Positions 44,562 to 55,863 of a stretch of DNA of 64,000 nt are shown piece after piece. Origin of the DNA: Theocolax elegans (lineage: Eukaryota; Arthropoda; Insecta; Hymenoptera; Cerocephalidae). Under the pieces are notes generated by a model. The model saw nothing but the letters and a program-made list of their open reading frames with translations, was not told where the DNA came from and ran no database searches. The stretch is from assembly GCA_026168455.1 (NCBI GenBank), contig CM047426.1:61858958-61922957 (forward strand). The letters are read 5' to 3'. Within the stretch, counting starts at the first letter, position 1. Each line of letters starts with the position of its first letter. Made by a program: the position numbers and the translations under genes.

Positions 44562-45693
44562 CTAATCTTGTTTGAAGTTCGGCTCCTTTTGTTGCATTTT
44601 CATTTGGCATGTACCACTTGTCTCGGGTCTTGATTCCCGTTTGACTACTTGATTTGGTCTGTTTTGATCCTGGCTGCTCTCTCTTACTTCTTTGCGAAAT
44701 TGGGTGTGTCCCAAAAAGTTTTTACCGCTAACTTGCCTTCCGGATTGATAGTGTATTTTATTCAAAGGCCTTTTATACCTTGTCAGTACCTGGGGTCCAA
44801 CATGTTTAGGCCTGAAACGCCTTTCCTGTTGAACGGCTTGGTCCGCAGCTTCGCTGGCAAAGAAGCAGATGAAGGCCATTCTTCCGGTTCTTGTCTGTTC
44901 CAAGAGGTGAAGGTACTCTATGCCTCCATATTTTGAAAAGATATCATACAAAGCTTGTCCTGATACATTGTCAGGTACTAATACATGAATCCGTCTTTCA
45001 GATTCGTTCACGACTTGTCGTACTTGGTTCTCTGGCTCCTCGAATTCTCGTCCTACCGATATCAACGACTCATCGGTCGATTGGGTTTCATTTTGTTGGT
45101 CGTTTCTTTCGATCCTAGTTTTGGTTGCTAACTTCAATTTCCCATATTCTTCAGCGTTCTTGGTACTTTCTTCCTTCTTAAAAGTTGTCTTTGCTTAAGT
45201 TACGAGTTTTTGATATAAAAGCTTCATATCTATGATGACTCCTCTCTAGCGCCTCTTCCGTGTCTTTCGGCTCCAAATATCTTACGTAGCCATAAAGACC
45301 TCATCCATTTTGGTCAGTGGTCGTATACAGGTAATCTAATAGTCCGAATTTTTCAAAATGCAAAAAGAAGATTTCTTCGCTGACTTCAGGAGGTATTTTA
45401 CAAAACAGTCTGGTATGATCTTGTTTCTCGGTGATGTATCCTCTGGTCTTGCTGTAGTGGTCGTTAATTCCTTCAATAATTTTGTCTTCTCATCCTCCTT
45501 CAGTTGCTCTAAATATTCGGTTTGGCCATCCCTGTTTTTTAACTTCGATTTTGTCTAATGGTCCATAATTTGAGTCTGCCCACGTGGCAGCTTCCACAAG
45601 TGGCGCTGGTTTTTCCAACGAGATTAATATATCACCGTCAGAAATTTGTAATTGGAAACCGAATCCGTACCTTGTATTTGGTCCGTTTGCCAT
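44562..45693 (-). pseudogene. tandem-RRM reading frame between env and 3' LTR
   Basis: It starts MANGPNTRYGFGFQLQ at 45693. A frame change near 45500 leads to a first RRM-like unit (IPPEVSEEIFFLHFEKFGLL ... GLYGYVRYLEP, about 45400-45230, with a stop inside). The last segment, 45137-44562, is open for 191 codons and holds a second RRM with RNP2-like RIHVLVPDN, FSKYGGIEYLHLL and RNP1-like TGRMAFICFF. A basic, Gln-rich tail follows. RRMs bind single-stranded RNA. About 375 residues if whole. It lies inside the element, before the purine tract, 160 bp after env. Errantivirus-type elements normally end with env, so this may be an accessory gene or a captured host gene. No named relative is recognised. 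Confidence 0.65.
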
Positions 45694-45852
45694 TGTTATT
45701 TTGGTCCCTTTTTTATTGTTTGTTTTGGTCGGTTATCTGTAATCATAAAACTCCCATTAAATTCTATATTTTGAGTGAGATGAGATGATATTGATAATGA
45801 CCAAAGATGTTATGATTTTCATGTTTCTTTTTGCAATAAGTGTTGGTGTTTT

Positions 45853-47790
45853 TTAGTCCAATTCTGCTGATTGTTTGGGTAATCTGTCAGATTGGGCGTG
45901 GTGTAGGTTAGTTGGAACAGAAGCGTAATGAGAATTTTCAGGAATAATAAATATAGTGTCTGTAGCGTGATTACGTCCTTGGTCGTCTGTCTGTGGTTGT
46001 ACTTTTGATGATGCTACATTGTTAGATTTAGTTGAAGTCTTTTTAGATTTATTCTTAAGGTTAACCCAATAATCAATTAATAATGCGAGGGTTAAAATTA
46101 GTAAAATGTGTAATGAAAAACTTCCAAATGACCAATAACTATATTGGTTTTGACTTCTCTCATGCTGCATAATTTAATCCAGCCTTGTAGATATGTCAAT
46201 GAACCTTTCCTCCTTATCTTTCCAGAGTGGGTGGTCAAAATTTAGTTAATTGATTACGTCCAGTTTATCAATTTGGTCGTCATGATGTTTAAAAATTGTG
46301 TATAGAGTTGCGATTTGTAAATTAATTTCCGGTTTGTAGGTGTATTTATTCGGGCTTCTCGATTTTCCAATAACAACTAATATAACTCGGTCTGTGTGTC
46401 CGGAACATTCTGGTGCAATTCTTAATATTCCGACTTCTTTTATGGTTATAATTACGTCTGGTTTTTCTGGACACGTGATTCTCAGCATTTCTGGTTTGGC
46501 TGCAGAGAATAGCCATGCCTCATCTTCTTGTAACTAATTCCATTTGATCTCGAGATTCTGATGATATATTATTTCCCAAGTTTTTAAGTTTTCAATGTTT
46601 GGTCTCATTAGCATGGATAATTCACAATCGTCTTGGATTGATGCTTCTTTAAGTGGTTCTTTTAGTGAACAAATATGTCCATAAAATGGATGTCGACATT
46701 CGTTAAGTATGTCGTAGTTCATCTTTAAGTATTGTTTATGGTCTTCTCTCACTATAATGTAGGTATGGCTTGTTTTAACATACGCGAATCCAGTAGTTTT
46801 ATTGTCTATTTCCTGGGGTACCGCTAGAGAATGTATTTTGTACAAGTTAAATGAGTTTTGGTCCACTAATGGTAAATGTAACGTAGCTAGTACTTGTCCA
46901 TTTTGATAACTTGTATTAATGTCAGCTATGTTGGAGATCTCTTCTGCTTGTATATGTTGGTAAGGAACAGGTAGTTTTAGGTAATTCATTTCTCGGTGTA
47001 TGTCATCAACTATTTGTCTTACTAAATCTGTTTTCAGCAATCTTGGATGTATTTCTTTTCGTCTCAAGAGTTGGAGAATTTCTAAAAATTCTTTATTACT
47101 ACTTATTAGGTGATCAAAAGTGGCTTCGACTTTCCTCGCGTAATTCATGAATTCTAAAACATAATCAATATATTCTTCTTTTGTGGCTAAACCACCCATT
47201 CTTTTTTCAATAATTTCTACTAAATTTTGTAGAGTTTTAGAATGCTGATTGGTAACATTGTATATATGGTCTAATGCAGTATTAATTATATGCGTCTTTT
47301 TATTACTTAAATTGATTATTTCCTTTTGGTCTTTATAAATTCGGTCTATGTTGTTATTAATTTCATCTATTTCATCCATAGTTGCTGTTCCAAAGAGGCT
47401 TTTGCTAACGCTTCCTATAATTCCTAATGGCGCTGATCGTCTTCTTCGGATGGTGTATGGTGTACCTTTGTCGTTCATTGGCGTGTATTTTAGGTCGGAG
47501 AACACGATATTTATTTCTTTTTGTAGTTCTCGCAAAGTGTTATTTTTTATGTTGATTAATTCTTGGTCCAGTGTCGCATTTCCAAGTAAAAATAGCATTT
47601 TTACATTATAGATAGACTCGATCGTCAATTTTGAGTTCGGAGTGGTTATTTAAACATTTTTCATCATCTATATAGATTGCTAATTGCCAATCTGCTTTCT
47701 TTATTCTTATATGTCCTATTCTTTCATAATATATTCCTGATATCGAATCTAATTTCTCTATATAATAGGGGTCATTTGTTGTGGTCACTG
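45853..47790 (-). pseudogene. env, baculovirus-F/errantivirus-type fusion glycoprotein, broken
   Basis: The N-terminal part is 47788-47606 (SGIYYERIGHIRIKKADWQL), then a frameshift near 47615. The main part, 47628-46534 (364 codons), has a furin-like RRRR followed by SAPLGIIGSVSKSLFG, the expected fusion-peptide position. It also has a long heptad-rich helix (DEIDEINNNIDRIYKDQKEI) and a Cys-bearing domain (NECRHPFYGHICSL). The same frame continues with in-frame stops at 46534, 46246 and about 46174. The final part (46170-45853) has the membrane anchor SLHILLILTLALLIDYWVNL and a basic cytoplasmic tail. It would mediate membrane fusion in an intact element. One frameshift and three stops make this copy dead. 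Confidence 0.85.
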
Positions 47791-47884
47791 TCCGTAAGAG
47801 TAAAGGTAGAAATAAGAATGTGTAAAGTGTAGACGTGTCATTGTAAGAGAAATAGCTGGAAAACTGGAAAAAAAAATAATAAAT

Positions 47885-49340
47885 TCATTTGGTCAGAGTT
47901 TCGCGTATGGGGGCGGGTTTTAATTTATTAATATGTTTTCGGATTTTTTTTCCGTTGGGTAATTCTAATATGACATTGCTGCGCCCTACTATTTCAATAA
48001 TTTTTAAGGGTTTCTTATGATATGAGTCGAATTTGGATGTTCGCGGTTCATTAAATATATATGCATAATCACCTATTTTCGCGTCAAACGTTCTCGTTTT
48101 CTCAGTATGCCTCTCTTTTGATTTGTATTTAGCTTTAATTTGATTTTCACCGGCTTTGATCCGTATTTCATTTAATCGTGTAATTAAATTGCATAAAAAC
48201 GAATTATACGTATGTAATTTTTCGTGGTTTGGTATATACATTGGGAATCGAGCTATTTTTCCGAATACTAATTCATATGGGGTGAAGTTGGTGGCGGAAT
48301 GCACGCTAGTGTTGTAAGTGAATACAGAAAATGGTGTCAACCTGTCACAATCATCAAATTTTTCTGAATAACATTTTACAAAGTCCATTAATGATACGTG
48401 ACTCCTTTCTAACAAGCCGTTAGTTTGGGATCGATATCCTAATGTGGTCAAATGATTGACTTTAAAGGTGTGTAACATTGTTTCTACTATTTCAGATAGA
48501 AAACTTGTTCCTCTATCTGATAAAATTGCTCTCGGAGCTCCAAATTGACAAATTAAATGTCTCGCTAGCGCGTCGGTAATAGTTGTGGCTCTTAAATTAG
48601 ATATAGGTACTGCAATTAGGTATTTCGTTAATATTGCATTGCATCGTTAGTATATGGCAATTTCCTTGAGGCGTTATTCTTAATTTTCTGACAGTGTCAA
48701 TAGATACTTTATCTCTCGTGTTTTTATCCGGTATAGTTTCTTTTACTGGCAATTCGGACAGATGCGAATATAATCCAATATATCGTTTCTCATTCGCGGC
48801 CAGTAAAATCTGTCTCTGATTGGATTGATTTACCCCTTAATGTCCTCCTACTAAACTGTCATGCAATGTTGATATGATATCTTGCCTTTCTTCGGTCGAT
48901 GGTAGTTCCACTTTTCCATAACACATGGTAATTTTTATTGGTGAATTTTCAAATATATTGTATAATATTTCGGTCAACAATCCGGGTTCAAGATCATCAG
49001 TGAAATCTCCTTTTCTAGCTATTCGAAAGCTACGTAGATATTTCTGAATTAAAATGGTTTTCAAATTTCGAATGGTTGTTTTTAACACGCTTATTTCTAA
49101 AGAATCATAGTGTTTATCTTTTATAACTAACGAAAAAAGGTTGTGATTTTCGTATGGTGAAACTTGAATTTGTCCTATCTTGGGTCGCTTATATTTAAGA
49201 GTCTTTAAGTCTATTCCTCCGATTTCACTTAATAACGTTATAGTTGGATTGCTTGCTTCGCAATCTCGAGAAATAAAATGTACTAAATTATCTCGCTTAT
49301 ACAGTAAGCATTGTCGAGTTGTAATCAAATTATTTTTCAT
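47885..49340 (-). pseudogene. retroviral-type integrase, broken
   Basis: The segment 49340-48837 precedes and enters the zinc-binding N-terminus (ends IISTLHDSLVGGH, then a stop). Between 48837 and 48479 the frame is broken, but a catalytic-Asp-like DKVSIDT and a core remnant are readable. 48478-47885 (197 codons) has TLGYRSQTNGLLERSH with the catalytic Glu, then FTPYELVFGKIARFPMY and a C-terminal part ending LPNGKKIRKHINKLKPAPI, typical of the gypsy-type integrase tail. The enzyme would insert element cDNA into the genome. Confidence 0.8.
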
Positions 49341-49364
49341 GATTATTAGTAGGTCTGATAATGG

Positions 49365-50564
49365 TTATGATTCGCTGATAACTATATCATTTTCACTAAG
49401 AGGTTTATATTGATTAATAGGTCCTTGTTGTGGGGGAATCGGATAAAATATTGGGAAATCGATTTTGGGTGGATCTGTGTAGTTTAATTTGATTGGGTCT
49501 ACAGATTTTTCTTCTTCTTGTATGCGATCTAAAGGGTTAAATTGGGGTATCCTGCTCGTGCTATTTTCAACAAGTGGTGTGCTTCGAGCTTTTGGGACTC
49601 CTGTTTTCACTATTGGGGTTACAGAAATTGCTCGTGGGATTGGTCTAATGTTAATTATTATATCACCCTGATTGGATTCAATGTCAACTTGATTATTTTC
49701 TTCTTCCTCACTTGGGTACTTTGTTCAGCTTTGCGAACGAGTTGTTCTATCCTGCTTTCCATGATAGAGTCGTCATTGTTGTCTGGATCATACGGATCCA
49801 TTTCTAGTAATTCATCTTGGATTTCTGGAGATATGTCGTCTCCATCAGAGAAATGTGTTACGGTCACTGTTTTTGTTGATTCCTCATCTTCTTCTATTGG
49901 CCCACAAAGTCTACACATAAGACTATTTTTAAATTTCTCAATTGATTGTTGAAGTTCGTAATAGTTAAGGGTTGAATCACCCTCTTCGGATTCATTAAAT
50001 ACGTCATCATAATCACTATGAGATTCTGTTGCCTTTTCAGTTTCGCTTGTAGGTACTGGGGTAACTAGAATTTTGACTGGATCTTCTTCTTGGTCAGTTG
50101 AAATGCTAGTGTCTGAATTGACGGTCGTTTCGTTTCTTAAACAACTTCGTCTGGGGTCTGGTATAGGTGGTCTTTCATGACTACTACTGGGTAATTCCGA
50201 ATCGTATATTTGATGAGGCATTCTCTGAGGTTGTAGGTTTGTCAGTATTTTTCATCGGAGCTGTTTTTAGGTTTATTCCTTTTAAACATGTTCTTTGTCC
50301 TATAGCACTATGGTCTAATGTCGGTGCCATTTTATTGGTTTTGGATCCAACTGGTTCTTGCTCTTTGCTTTTAAGTACGAGAACTTTTAGAGTTGGTAAC
50401 TTTTCGTTTATGTCTTGTTGTGTAGCTTCGATTTCAGGATTTCTAGACAGGGCGTCAGCGTTATCATTTAATCTATCTGGTTTATATTTGAAAACGTAAT
50501 TATAATCTGTAAATTTGAACATCCATCTCATTAGTCTTTGACCTGGATCGGTACGATTATGCAT
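49365..50564 (-). pseudogene. pol: RNase H end and long acidic linker
   Basis: 50564-50184 starts MHNRTDPGQRLMRWMFKF and has YKPDRLNDNADALSRNPEIE, the typical end of the gypsy-type RNase H. About 300 residues of low-complexity acidic and Ser/Thr-rich sequence follow in shifted frames (50221-49658, 49610-49365), with one CRLCG word near 49910. This lies between RNase H and integrase, where such elements have only a short linker. Function unknown. Confidence 0.65.
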
Positions 50565-50588
50565 CCAATTTAAGGGCTCGTGATCGGC

Positions 50589-51200
50589 TCATAGTATATA
50601 TTTATTACATAACAAATAGGGTTGGAACTGATGCATTGTGTAGAGTGCTGCTAGACAGTTTTTTTCGGTCGTGGTATAATTTCGTTCAGCTTTGTTTAAA
50701 GTTCTAGAAAGGTACGCGACAGGGTGATCAAATCCCTTAATATCTTGGCTAAGCACTGCTCCAATAGCGTAATCGGAAGCATCGGTCGTCAAGGTGAAAG
50801 TTTTACTAAAATCGGGGAATTGTAAAGTCGGGGATTTTAATAGGTGTCCTTTTAAAATATCAAAAGCTTGCTGTTGTTCAGATTTCCATTCAAAAATATT
50901 TTCTTTCTTTAGAAGGTCATTAAGGGGTTTGGCTAATTTTGAAAAATCTTTTATAAATCAGCGATAATAACCGAATAAACCTAAAAATTGTCTAACATTT
51001 TTCTGATTGCGTGGGATTGGAAAATTTTCTACAGCAGATATCTTTTTGGGGTCTGGTTCTATGCCTTTTTCGCCTATCGTATGACCTAAGAATGAAACTT
51101 CTTTCCTTAGAAATTCAACTTTATCAGGTTGAATAACTAACTTTGCATCTCTTAAACGTTTTAATAATGCTGTGATATTCAGTGGTCTCATGAGGGTATT
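50589..51200 (-). pseudogene. pol: RT thumb and RNase H remnant
   Basis: It begins abruptly inside RT at LLKRLRDAKLVIQPDKVEFL, then VSFLGHTIGEKGIEPDPKKI and NVRQFLGLFGYYR (to 50958). A stop follows, then FSKLAKPLNDLLKKE and TTDASDYAIGAVLSQD, with YLSRTLNKAERNYTTTEKNC (50792-50589). The RT palm with YIDD-type motif and the whole protease are missing: the gag-like frame passes straight into the thumb near 51195. Confidence 0.8.
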
Positions 51201-51662
51201 TATGTCCTGGGCACCTTCAATTTCTTTTCTTAGAGCATTACAGGCTCCGCTTACTAAAATGTTTAAATGATCATAAAGGTCTCCTACAATGTCTCCTTGT
51301 CTCATGCGCAAATTATTTATTTTTCCTGCGTAATAGGAATAATTCTTCCCTGGAGCGAATCTGGTCTTTAAGTGCTTAATCAACTCTTCAACAGTGTTAA
51401 ATTGCTATCTATAAGTGCAGTCTCGAGCAGTTCCTTGCAGTCGTCCTAATACAGCCTTTACGTAGTGTCCTTGCTAGTCCTGTGCAACGTGTATAAGTCC
51501 ATTTCGAATGTCTTATATACGATCTTTTAATGGCATATTACGCCCATCGAAAAATCTTATGCCTGATAGGGCATTTTGCAATGCGAAACTACTCGCCATC
51601 GTGGTCATCATGGCCGCGGTTGTGTTCCACGGGTCATTCCGATTTTGCTCTTGATTTGCCAT
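51196..51662 (-). pseudogene. gag remnant of the errantivirus-like element
   Basis: The start is ATG at 51662 (MANQEQNRNDPWNTTAAMM), followed by ALSGIRFFDGRNMPLKDRI and three in-frame stops before TVEELIKHLKTRFAPGKNYS and MRQGDIVGDLYDHLNILVSG. The last segment (from 51383) runs without break into RT. The layout matches the capsid part of gypsy-type gag. The nucleocapsid end is gone. Confidence 0.7.
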
Positions 51663-54426
51663 TTCCGAATTTATAATAAAATCCGATACTTTTGGGTTGA
51701 ATTTTAAATAGTAATTTATTAGATAATAATACGAAAAATGCTACTCGTACTATAATTTATGAAATAATCTTTTGTATAATGATAAACGTATCTAATAATT
51801 GGCGCTTAAAGCTGCCTATGTAAATTTTAAGGTTACTTATATATGTATATATTTATGTATATTTATATATAAATTTTTAAATGTGGAATGAAGTTTAAAA
51901 TCCAAATCAAATAGTCAAAATAATTTTCAAATTATTGCATATGGCAAAATTGGTAAAGAAGTTAAAATTTTATTTAAATTCTAGTAAATAATAAATAGTA
52001 GTTTGTAGCTTAATTATACAAGATAATAATATTACGATAATAATAATAACAAATTCAAATAATTTATGCAAAAAGATGGAGGGGTGTTATTTGGTCTTGG
52101 ATAAAAGTCTATTTATATAATGAACCTATATGCGCAATTAATTTAAACAATCGTGAAAGTAAAAAAAATTTATTGACTTGAATGAATTACTGTATCATTC
52201 TTTAGTTAGACAGGAGTTTGACATATGGCAACTAGAACCAAGAGTTATTACTAAAATACAAGTAATATAAGTTTAAATTAAAATAATAATTTTGGATAGT
52301 TATTTAAATTAAATAATTTTTATTAATTATATTTAAATTGCAACGGTTTTATGTCACTTTAGTCTTCAATGTTGTACAATGTTATAGTATATTTCAATAA
52401 GTTATATATTCATTATATTTAAATTGTTCTCATTGATAAATAAAATAATTTACAGAATTAAGTTACATGCTAAATTTTAAATGACTACCAGTCAGTAAGG
52501 TAAAGATATATATAGAGAACAATTATTTTCTTATCAATATTTATCAAAACTATACCTAGTTGAACTAATATTATGTTAGTGAATGATTGTATTAGCTTGT
52601 GTCGGCAAAACAGATATCTACTGACACTGGATTAATTCTATGTTTATTGGTCTTATTTAATTTATTTGGTTAACTTAATTACTTAATTCGCGTTTCGTTT
52701 TACGTTTTAATACCTAAGGATTAGAAGTAAAACAGAATATTAATAAGAATTGAATTTTGAAGATCAATTTACGTTGAACTTTGTAAATAATTCTCAACAT
52801 CATTTTTAATATTTATTTTAATTTGTTTATTCTATTGTCAGTGTTTACCAAAAATAGAAAAGTTTTTCATTAATATAAGATCTCAATTTAATAATCAGTT
52901 TTTCGAATAATAATCTATACATTTATCCAGATTGAATTTATTAATTTATTTGCTTGTTCAATAAAATAAAAAAAAATAATAATAGCAAAACGTAATTTGT
53001 ATTTTATGTGTTTTTGCAGTGAAAATTTATTTTAAATTAGCGTTTATTTATTTATCATTTAAAGTCCTTTGTTTATTATTTTTAGTTTGTTGTTGGCGTT
53101 TATTTATTATTACATAAATAATGCAAAAAATTAAAACTAGTTAAATGAACATATACTCATGAATTATCCCAAATTTGTAAGTACGAGAAACACCTGAATT
53201 GAATTTAAACTATAACAATGTTTACAATATTTATAAAAATAAGTGCTTGAAATAATAGTCAAATTAGATCAAATATTTACTTTTGTTTAGATTAAAAAAA
53301 AATTATTCTTTGGACACAAAGATGCTGAATTCTCCTTTTCCATCTAATCGTTATAACTTGGAATATTTATTTAAATCAACTAAATTCACTTTAACTATCC
53401 GATATTATAATTAGTTTAAGTGTAACGAATATATGACGAAATATTTCAATGCAATCAAAAGTCATACAATTAATTTATTTTATAATATTCAACGAGTCTT
53501 CACACGTGCTGATAAAGCAGATTTATGAGTAGTAAGTCGAACCTATGTCTAGTAATCTGATAAATGTTATATCTATAATATTAAATTTGCTTGGTTAACC
53601 TATCTAATAAATCAAAATGTCCTAATTTCGAAAAAGAAAAAAACAGAGGCTAGACCTATTATATTTAATATAAAGTAGCGTTAAAATATTCCTAAGTTTA
53701 AGGAATAAAAATTCCCAAATGATACGTTGTTACTCTAATTATTAGTAACAATGCTTTAAATAACAATAATTAACTCTAATTGTCTGTAAATTAAATAAAC
53801 AAATGCGTGGGCATAATTTTTCTTATGGTAGGTCAATATGGTAATTCCGTTGTGTAAATAAATAAAAGAAGGTGTTTTCGGAAGGTCGAGCGCTTAAAGC
53901 TGCTCTGTCGCGAATTATCAGTAAATAGCTTAATTTTCAGTAAATCGAAATTTTATGACCAATGGTACATAGAGACTGTAGGTAATAATGTTATAAACTA
54001 ATTTAGGGGTAAACTGGGCGTAAGGTACTGGGTCTATTAGACAAGATTTTTCTATAATGAATTGAACTTTAACAATAATTGTCCAAAAGAAATTTTTAGA
54101 TTTGAACCTCAAGAGAAATAAACAATAAAATTGTAGGTAAAAGGAGAGAGGAGGAAAAAAATGTCTAATGTTAAACGATAATTTGACCGACTACAATTAT
54201 TTATTAGAACAATTTCTGGATGATTGTTAATTTTACACAAGTCAATTAAAAAAACGTAAGGATAGATATTATTTACTTAATTAAAAAGAAATAAATTGAA
54301 TAATAATAAATTGAATTCACAAGAAATTAAAACTTGAATAATTTTTGATCCCGAAAATTAATAACGATACGGTAAAATTTCATTTAATGTTTAAAAGTAA
54401 CATTAAATGTCACTAAAAAGGGAAGT
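51663..54426. other. AT-rich stretch, nothing recognised
   Basis: About 2.75 kb between the errantivirus-like gag and the copia LTR. A 5' LTR was expected here but not found. A 14-bp word GCGCTTAAAGCTGC occurs twice in the same orientation, at 51802-51815 and 53890-53903. A purine-rich AAAAGGAGAGAGGAGGAAAA lies at 54138. Confidence 0.5.
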
Positions 54427-54675
54427 TGTCAGCATTCTCATTTTTCGTTAGGATTAATGATCTAATCTATCCTCTACTCATTATACCGTTGCGACACACG
54501 GTGTTAGTCGGAGGACTTACTCTCTGCTCGGCTACCGATCCGTACAGATCTTACACACGGTGCACCCGCGAATTGCTTATTTACAGTTTATATTTTATAT
54601 ATCAATAAAATAACTAAGAAGTGAAGTGTAAACCAGAGACGAGTTTTATTGCTGCCACCACCCAATAATCCATCA
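54427..54675 (+). repeat. copia 5' LTR
   Basis: 54471-54675 matches the 3' LTR at 61137-61341 almost perfectly and ends ...CCAATAATCCATCA. The outer 45 bp (TGTCAGCATTCTC...) do not match the 3' LTR start (TGATGGAATTGCG...). AATAAA lies at about 54604. Confidence 0.8.
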
Positions 54676-54692
54676 GGTTATCGGCCCACCAC
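54676..54692 (+). other. copia primer-binding site
   Basis: GGTTATCGGCCCACCAC lies directly after the 5' LTR. The GGTTATCGGCCC word resembles the initiator-Met-tRNA-derived primer sites of copia elements. Confidence 0.6.
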
Positions 54693-55860
54693 CGCTTCCA
54701 TTTGCGCGGGAAATTTTGAGAAGGATCTGATTTTGGTAAGAGGCGCGAATAGCCAGGATGTCGGAAAAAGGAGAGAAGACTACGAGCAGCATCACCAAGG
54801 GTAGGTGGAAATATTAATTAAGTGAAGCGAAAATCGATTTGATAGCGACGCGGTGATTTGTGTTTAAAACGATATTGTTGTGCGATGCAATCTTAGACTA
54901 ACATGTTATGCAAATTCACCGGCCGGTATTCATGGTTTATTAATTTTATTAATTTATTTATTAATCTATTATTAATCTTGTGTGGATGCGATGAGAAAAG
55001 CCTAGATGCGAAAAATTGTGAGTGTGATGAGAAAAAATGTTCATAGACACGTTTGTCTTTTGTTCGAAAAATTCGTGGAACAGGACCTTGGAAAGGTCAG
55101 AGCGCGGCATTTGTTTGTACCGGGTATTGCATGCGGCGGGAACACGTGAGCGACGAAATAGGAATAGCAGAGCTAGAGTGCGAGTGAGAAGGAGAGCGCG
55201 AGGCGGGAGCGGCCGAACGAGCTCGGGATTACTCGAGAAAGAGAGAGAAGGGCGTGTACGGGAGAAGCGCGAGTTCGGGCGCGCGCGAAGTGGGAAAGAG
55301 AGCGGACACGCGTACTTACGTAGTAGGGAAACGAGCGAGACTAGGTGAGCGCGGAGCGGGGCGTTTTCGATGCAAAGAAGCGCGAATTATGGTAGACGAA
55401 AAGCTAGATAGGCAGGATCTTGCGCGCTAATTTCGGATCAGCTGATCTTCCTTTTCTTTTTTTTTTCTTTTTCCTCTTTCTCGTACCGCATGCGATACAA
55501 TATCGGTCCAACAAATGTCTAAGCAACTTTAAAAGGATATTAAGTAAAAGTTAACGTTAACGTTAAGAAGGTTGGTCTAGACCTTCTTGAAAAGCAAATA
55601 ATTTTCACAACAGAATCCGGATTCACATGTACCCTGTGTACATAATAAATAATAATTATTAAAGTGTTTTAAAAGTTGCATTCATCGGCACAGCTGGTCT
55701 GCTGATGTGCTGCAGGCGTCGTACGTTCTCGCAGTGCATTAGTGGGGATGTGGTTGGCTACACTTTGTGTTCAAGTGTTAGTTGGCTACATTCGTTGATG
55801 GTTTAACAGCTTTGTGTTCGAGAGGTTGAACCATCAGCTGATTGCGATACATGTTTTTCA
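54693..55860 (+). other. copia leader with possible intron
   Basis: A short frame opens at ATG 54758 (MSEKGEKTTSSITKG) and meets a donor-like AAGGGTAGGT at about 54800. TGTTTTTCAG just before 55862 would be the acceptor. A GC- and purine-rich region at 55090-55345 has a 103-codon Arg-rich frame that looks fortuitous. Confidence 0.4.
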
Positions 55861-55863
55861 GAT

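Larger units (their letters stand above)
44180..51662 (-). mobile_element. defective errantivirus-like LTR retroelement with env
   Basis: On minus the order is gag, RT fragment, RNase H, acidic linker, integrase, env, tandem-RRM frame, purine tract and 3' LTR. Gag-pol-env with an F-type env is the plan of insect errantiviruses (Metaviridae), which are endogenous in insect genomes. Several stops and a deletion of protease and most of RT make it non-functional. A 5' LTR and primer-binding site are not recognised, so the 5' end is lost or too diverged. Confidence 0.8.

Noticed and set aside
55037..55348. 103-codon Arg-rich frame in the copia leader
   Set aside because: Simple purine-rich composition explains it; it precedes the gag acceptor site and shows no gag similarity.
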